A stretch of DNA of 64,000 nt from Anomaloglossus baeobatrachus (lineage: Eukaryota > Chordata > Amphibia > Anura > Aromobatidae). Within the stretch, counting starts at the first letter, position 1, and the number at the start of each line of letters is the position of its first letter. The position numbers and the translations under genes were made by a program. Positions 56,199-64,000 of this stretch are shown here, piece by piece. The DNA lies in contig NC_134353.1 in assembly GCF_048569485.1 (NCBI RefSeq), positions 702,758,958 to 702,822,957 on the forward strand. The letters are read 5' to 3'. The notes under the pieces are model-generated. The model did no database searches. It worked only from the letters and a program-made list of their open reading frames with translations, and was not told the origin of the DNA.

Positions 56199-57183
56199 TG
56201 TCCTTGGGTGGCCATTGCCCAGTTCCGTGACACTGGGGTCGCTCCAAAAAGGGGGTATTTACAGGGGAGATAAAATAAAAGTTTTTGTCGTGACAACACT
56301 TGCGGGTTGCGGCTATTTAAGTGGAGCCGCCGCTGCACAGTTCTCAGTACTGGGGCTGGTGTTGGTGGCAGCCTGGATGTTGGGCCCTCCGCAAGTAGGG
56401 CCAAGCCCCAGGGGATAAATAGTGTTGTTGGGCGGTAGAAGGTAGACCACACAAGGGATTGCAGTATCACTGGTTCCTTTACTCACAGCGTTGTTATGGC
56501 TGGTAACCCGAGGAAGGCTGGTCCTTAGTCCCAGTGCCAGTTTGGTAACCTGGTGGCTTCTTTCCCCTTCACCTGTCTCTGGTTGGTGGGTCCCCGTGGC
56601 TTGAAGCGTCTGGGGGTCCCCTCCAGGTTCTTGTTCAGTCTTAGTCCATATAACAGGTAGCTTGAACCCTGTGGGGACGGTTTCTCTGGTCCTGTCCCCG
56701 GTTCTCCCGTTGCTACTGTGTCCCGAACTTTACGATTAGTGAGGTCCTGGATGGTCCCCTTACTGTGCAGATTTTATCAGGTCTGCCTGGAGCGTTTGCC
56801 TGACCTAGGATTCTGTACCCCATTGGTGCTACGGTTCCGGGAGTACTCCACCGTACTCCATCGGCAACCGCACGCCTGGGCCATCAGGTCACCGTTACAC
56901 TCTCCTCTCAGTGCGGTTACATCCGGTTCCTCTCAATTCCACTTACTGACCGTCTGACCCCTCCTCACTGGTTGTCGTCTAGTGGACTGGATCGGCTCCA
57001 CCCCTAGGTGGCCATCCATTAGGTCCAACCCTAGCCTGTCACCAGTCTTTGGAAAGGGAAAAACAGGGATTATAATGTGTTTTGCTGTTCCTGGCACTGG
57101 TCTTCTGGGTCCCTTGGGGTAAGCCCTGCATCTTTGACAGGATGCAGTACCTTGTAGCTCCTGATGGCTTCAGGGGCACTACA
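56199..57183 (-). mobile_element. LTR of a minus-strand Gypsy relic
   Basis: On the minus strand it starts TGTAGTGCCCCTGAAGCC and ends CACCCAAGGACA, 985 bp. No target duplication is visible at its outer side. It lies downstream, in minus-strand sense, of the Gypsy pol remnant at 58308-58676, but the stretch between contains other pieces, so they may not be one copy. Confidence 0.6.
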
Positions 57184-57598
57184 TTCTCTGGTTGAAATTC
57201 ATCTGACACTGGAATTGACAGGAAGAGAAGCTGATTTTTATAAAACTGTGCAGTGATCTCTTAATTTTTTCCAGAGCTATATATTGTATATAGAGTATAT
57301 ATGGTAAATACAATACAGACATCACATCTACACTTACAGTAAGTCACATGCAGACGAGTAGGTACGGGGAAATACAGAGCGAATAGCAAAATGGAAGGGG
57401 AGGGAAAAAGGAAACCTTGCGTCTAGGGTTAGGGGAGATGGTGACCCCTGATCAAATCTTCTGCTGGCCCCTGGCTCCCCTGATGTTCCTCAATAGGTTC
57501 TGCACCAATGCGCCAAGCAGGATACCTGACCCTAGCTGACCCTGAACTGGACCCTGGGTAATGAACGGGCAGGATGAGCAGTAGCAAACCCCACTTAA
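57184..57598. other. unassigned, probably LTR-element interior
   Basis: Includes an AT run near 57280 and a segment with AGGGTTAGGGGAGATGGTGACCCC that looks like part of another LTR element. No coding similarity. Confidence 0.35.
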
Positions 57599-58016
57599 GC
57601 TGGTGTCACACATAACGACGACGACGACAACGACGTCGCTGCAACGTCACCATATTCGGTGACGTTGCAGCGACCTCAACAGCGACGTCGCTGTGTGTGA
57701 CACATAACAACGATCAGACCCCTGCTGCGAAATCGTTGCTCGCTCCTGAATGCTCAAAGTCATTTTTTGATCGCTGCTATCCCGCTGCGCCATGCTGATA
57801 AGCTGATAATCCTTGTGTTTGACACCGCAGCAGCGACGCTACGCTACGTCTGAAACCACACAACGACAGTCGACGTCGCTATGATCGCTGCTCCGTCGCT
57901 GCTTTTTCTAACATGTTTGACAGCTTACTAACGGTCATCTATGGTCGCTGCTACGTCACAGAATATGGTGACGTTGCAGCGACGTCGTTGTCGTCGTCGT
58001 TATGTGTGACACTAGC
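57599..58016. mobile_element. palindromic MITE flanked by TTAA
   Basis: The ends GCTGGTGTCACACATAACGACG and its near complement are inverted; TTAA stands outside both (57595-57598 and 58017-58020). Long subterminal repeats carry (CGA)n and GACGTTGCAGCGAC. A TTAA duplication fits piggyBac or Kolobok rather than the 3-bp Harbinger-like group. Confidence 0.75.
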
Positions 58017-58307
58017 TTAAGTCCTAAAGAACACACACAGGAAAAACAAACAGGGGAAAGCAAACAAACAATGTATCTCCAAGATGACTTAGGGATAAGA
58101 ACAACAACATACAACGTTTCTCCAGATGATTACAAACCGACTGCTGGTATAGAAACTAACTTTATCGCCAGCCAAGGGGAAATGCAGGTATAAAAAGACA
58201 CAGAGGGTGAAGGATAATGATTAGCAGCTGAAAGGTTAAGATCTCCACAGGGTCCTAAGGTGGAAGAGTAAACCCTGACACAGAAGACGCACAAAACACC
58301 ATTCACA

Positions 58308-58676
58308 TCACAGAGGAAAGGCTGGAATATCAAGAAACAGTCTTTTACAAGTGGTCTCTGGACACTCAGGGCCAGGTTTTTCTGGATAGGAAGCATGAAA
58401 TGAACAAACTAATCTTGTGGCATTCACATCACATCCTCTCTGTAACTCCAGATGAAATGTTAATGGATTATTGACGGCGATTACTTTATAGGGACCAATA
58501 AACCTTGCTTCCAGCTTCTGGACCAATAAACCTAGGTCCCAGCTTCTAGAAAGGAACTTTCCACTTAAGATTCCTGGTAGACAACAACTCATAATCATTC
58601 CACTTAGGTCCAGAACTGGTAAGCGTCCTACAGGGGAAAGAGTAAACCCTAACAGAGAAGACACACAAAATTCCAT
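58308..58676 (-). pseudogene. Gypsy pol C-terminal relic
   Basis: A minus-strand stretch contains KLEARFIGPYKVIAV and NPLTFHLELQ, the GPY/F-type module that follows a Gypsy integrase core. It is a broken remnant; related, diverged text surrounds it from 58020 to 58690. Confidence 0.65.
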
Positions 58677-59680
58677 TCACACCACAGAGGAAATGATAGA
58701 ATATCAAGGAGCAGTTTATGCAACCAAATGTATTGACCTTCTGCAACCGGACACCACAGGGTTGTCTGTCAACTGTGATACACCTGTGACAGTTTACCTC
58801 AATATTTGTAATACAAAACCAGAAGTGAACCAATCAGAAGAAAAGTATAATACAAACACGAGCACCATTTCTACATTTTTTTTTTACCCATTCCTGGTTT
58901 TGGTTTACAAATACTGAGGTAAAAAACTCATCAAATACTCAACGTGTGTACGTGGCCTTACAGTTTCTGTCATGCATGAAACCAGTGTAGTAAAGCCACT
59001 GAACCCTCACTAAATTCTCTATGTGCAAGTATCTTCACATCAGCTGATAGAAAAGACATCTCTATGTATAATCACAGATCTTTTTGTATACTTGAAATGT
59101 CCCTCCTCCTTACAGCTGATTGGACAACTCAGTCCAGTCATCATTCGCTCAGACCTGCAATGAAGTCTCTAGCCCAGCGCTCCCTGGCACTTGCACAGTA
59201 GGTTGGCAGCAGGAAAATGATAAAGCTTACTGCGCAAGTGCTGTAATCACTTCTAGCACTTGCAAAGAAATTGAAGGAGGAGAAGGGCCTACTGGAGACT
59301 GGGCGTGGCATCAGTTATGAAGTTATCACTAAACTCCAGACATTAAAACACCACTAGTCGGGGTGTGACCAGCTCCTCTAGAATCAGGAGTGAGGCTGGT
59401 CACACATTAATGTTTAGTATCTAGGCAACGGTGCAGAATGCTGACAGTGAGTATATTACAAACTGTAAGCATTCTTTACCCTAGTTCCAAACATAAATTA
59501 TAAAGAACGCCTGGACAACCTAAGTCTGTCATAATCATTGGAAAGGAAGAGGGGAGAGAAACATATCCAGCACATCTTTAAAAAAACTAAAAAAACTTCA
59601 AATTATTAATTCCAAGTAAAAAAAAAATTCTTATATGGACTAAAACAATCTCTCCATATGCCTTATAGCGCCTTACATGT
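58677..59680. other. no gene seen; repeat remnants
   Basis: A segment at 59110-59470 (CTGGCACTTGCACAGTAGG, GACCAGCTCCTC, GAATGCTGACAGTGAGT) resembles dispersed repeat text. Nothing coding. Confidence 0.4.
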
Positions 59681-59753
59681 TTCAGAGAAGAACTCCTTAA
59701 TCATTCTGGGTTCTTATTATGAGGGATTTCAACTATCCAGACATTCAGTGTAA

Positions 59754-60723
59754 AGGCCCCGTCACACTAAGCAAAATCGCTAGCAACATCGCTGCTAACG
59801 AACAACTTTTGTGACGTTGCTAGCGATGTTGCTGTGTGTGACATCCAGCAACAACCTGGCCCCTGCTGTGAGGTCGTTGGTTGTTGCTGAATGTCCTGGG
59901 CCATTTTTTAGTTGTTGCTGTCCCGCTGTGAAGCACAGATCGCTGTGTGTGACAGCGAGACAGCAACAACTAAATGTGCAGGCAGCAGGAGCCGGCTTCT
60001 GCGGAGGCTGGTAACCACAGTAAACATCGGATAACCAAGAAGCCCTGTCCTTGGTTACCCGATATTTACCTTTGTTACCAGCCTCCGCCGCTCTCACTGT
60101 CAGTGCCGGCTCCTGCTCTGTGCACATGTAGCTGCAGGACACATCGGGTTAATTAACCCGATGTGTGCTGTAGCTAGGAGAGCAGGGTGCCAGCGCTAAG
60201 CATTGTGTGCTGCTCCCTGCTCTCTGCACTTGTAGCTGCAGCACACATCGGGTAATTAACCCGATGTGTGCTGTAACTAGGAGAGCAAGGAGCCAGCGCC
60301 AAGCGGTGTGCGCTGCTCCCTGCTCTGTGCACATGTAGCTGCAGCACACATCGGGTAATTAACCCGATGTGTGCTGTAACTAGGAGAGCAGGGAGCCAGC
60401 GCTCAGTGTGCGCTGCTCCCTGCTCTCTGCACGTGTAGCTCCGTGCGCTGGTAACCAAGGTAAATATCGGGTTGGTTACCCGATATTTACCTTAGTTACC
60501 AAGCGCAGCATCTTCCACGCGGCGCTGGGGGCTGGTCACTGGTTGCTGGTGAGCTCACCAGCAACTCGTGTAGCGACGCTCCAGCGATCCCTGCCAGGTC
60601 AGGTTGCTGGTGGGATCGCTGGAGCGTCGCAGCGTGACATCTCACCAGCAACCTCCTAGCAACTTACCAGCGATCCCTATCGTTGTTGGGATCGCTGGTA
60701 AGTTGCTTAGTGTGACTGGACCT
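59754..60723. mobile_element. 970-bp Harbinger-like MITE in the CR1 element, TAA target duplication
   Basis: The ends AGGCCCCGTCACACTAAGCAA and its near complement are inverted, with TAA on both sides (59751-59753 and 60724-60726). The interior has three copies of a ~108-bp unit (about 60120-60430) containing CACATCGGGTAATTAACCCG, a palindrome in itself. Confidence 0.85.
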
Positions 60724-61165
60724 TAACATAGAATCATCTGGTTGTGCTAAAAGCTGCAAGTTCTTATATACAATCCAAGACAATTACCTTTCTCAGATGG
60801 TAGATGAACCAACCAGGGGAGATAATTTGCTAGATCTGGTACTGTCAAATAGACCGGATACAATTTCAGATCTACGGGTCTGGGAGCACTTGGGCACCAG
60901 CGATCATAATATGGTAAGCTTCAAAGTAATATTCAATAGAACATTTCAAAGGGGAAATGCTAAAACCTGGAATTTTAGGAAAGCTGATTTCAACAAATTG
61001 AGGGAAGAGCTTAAATGTGTAGATTGGGACAATGTTATGGTAACTGGGGATACTGAACATAAATGGGGTAAGTTTAATGATATACTGCTAGAGTCCTGTA
61101 GAAAAAACTCATACCCTCTGGTAATAAAATGTCCAGGAATAAAAAGAAACCACTATGGATAAATA

Positions 61166-62777
<1,612 letters not shown>

Positions 62778-64000
62778 TAAGACTGTACAAAGTATAGTAA
62801 AAAAAAACAAAGGGCGTTTAAAATCTTAAAGGCTGAGAATACAGAAATAGCATTTCAGGAGTATAAAGATATCAATAGGAAATGTAAAAAAGAAATCAAG
62901 CAAGCAAAATTAGCTACTGAAGCAAAAATCGCTAAGAACATTAAAATAAATCCCAAAATCTTTTATAAATACATTAACTCCAAAAGGAAAATAAAGGATA
63001 GTATTTGCCCCTTAAAATATAATAACATGTTAGTTATAGAGGACAAACAAAAGACTGAGATATTAAATAGGCATTTCTCATCTGTGTTCACCAAGGAACT
63101 GACTGTACCAGGGATCATTCAACAAGTGAAAAATCAAAGTTCCCCACCCAATATAATTAATTTAACACAAGAAGAAGTACGCCTACGTCTGAGTAAATTA
63201 AAAATTGACAAATCCCCAGGGCCAGATGGCATTCATCACCGAATATTGAGGGAATTGAGCTCCGTAATCAACAGACCGCTGTATCTCATCTTTTTAGACT
63301 CGCCTGTAACAGGTCTGGTGCCTCAGGATTGGAGGATTGCTGATGCGGTACCGATATTTAAGAAAGGTAAGAGGGTAGATCCAGGCAACTACCGTCCAGT
63401 AAGACTGACATCAGTAGTATGCAAAGTTTTTGAGGGAATTTTAAGGCATGACATGCAAAAATATATTGCAGAAAATAATATAATAACTGACAAACAGCAT
63501 GGATTCATGACAGATAAGTCATGTCTAACTAACCTGTGGGGTTCTATGAGGGGGTAAGTGCAAACCTGGATATTGGTAATGCAGCTGATGTGATTTATTT
63601 GGACTTTGCAAAGGCATTTGATACTGTACTACATAATAGCCTTTTACTAAAGCTCCAAAAGCAAGGACTAGGGGGAACTATATGCAACTGGGTAAGGAAC
63701 CGGCTAAAAGATAGGAAACAAAGAGTAGTCAGATATGGTACATTCTCTAAATGGGCAATAGTCAGCAGTGGGGTACCGCAGGGATCTGTGCCAGGACCGA
63801 TTCTTTTTAATCTCTTTATTAATGACCTTGTGGATTGATTGATAGTAAAGTGTCAGTCTTTGCTGATGACACCAAACTATGTTGGATATTAAAAACTGAC
63901 CTTGATAGTACCATATTACAAAAAGATCTGGATAAGATGTCAGAATGGGCAGATACTTGGCAAATGAGATTTAATGTTGATAAATGTAAAGTAATGCACC

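Overview
The window looks like a repeat-swollen vertebrate chromosome, most probably from a frog or toad. The only host gene I can support is a spliced catechol O-methyltransferase (COMT) gene on the minus strand. It has four coding exons (53857-54136, 37395-37588, 34589-34720, 24109-24288) and encodes 261 residues. The exons join in phase, their splice sites are canonical and all catalytic residues are present. Nearly everything else is interspersed repeat: L2- and CR1-type LINEs, an L1-like relic, Tc1/mariner elements, Harbinger-like and other MITEs, Helitron ends, Penelope-like pieces with hammerhead-like motifs, Gypsy relics, solo LTRs and a ~390-bp satellite family. This mix, and several families I recognise as typical of anurans, is the basis for the organism call. 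There are no bacterial-type operons, CRISPR arrays, rRNA or tRNA genes.

Layout. 1-7617: a palindromic MITE, then a minus-strand L2-like LINE (1467-6040) broken by a Harbinger-like MITE and by a 1.06-kb Penelope-like insertion with 55-bp direct repeats; then a microsatellite and an L1-like relic. 7618-16405: a young endogenous retrovirus with almost identical LTRs, a 5-bp target duplication, and gag, pol and a third, envelope-position gene carrying an immunoglobulin-like domain. 16406-24108: MITEs, two Tc1 relics and an inverted repeat, lying downstream of COMT. 24109-54136: COMT, whose introns hold a large satellite-bearing DNA element, Gypsy remains, two solo LTRs with perfect 5-bp duplications, a Helitron, a Penelope-like inverted pair, a Tc1 element split by two insertions (one holding a ~1.85-kb palindrome), a third solo LTR and a 2.9-kb hAT-like element. 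54137-64000: a Helitron end, Tc1 relics, a minus-strand Gypsy relic with its LTR, and a plus-strand CR1 LINE running off the right edge. The CR1 is interrupted by a Harbinger-like MITE and by a nearly intact Tc1 element.

The most unusual object is the third gene of the endogenous retrovirus. It has an N-terminal signal-anchor, a furin-like site, a C-terminal membrane helix and a clear C...W...DxGxYxC immunoglobulin signature, and I see no CX6CC motif. All coordinates and alignments were read by eye; family names for repeats are from memory of consensus features, not database searches.
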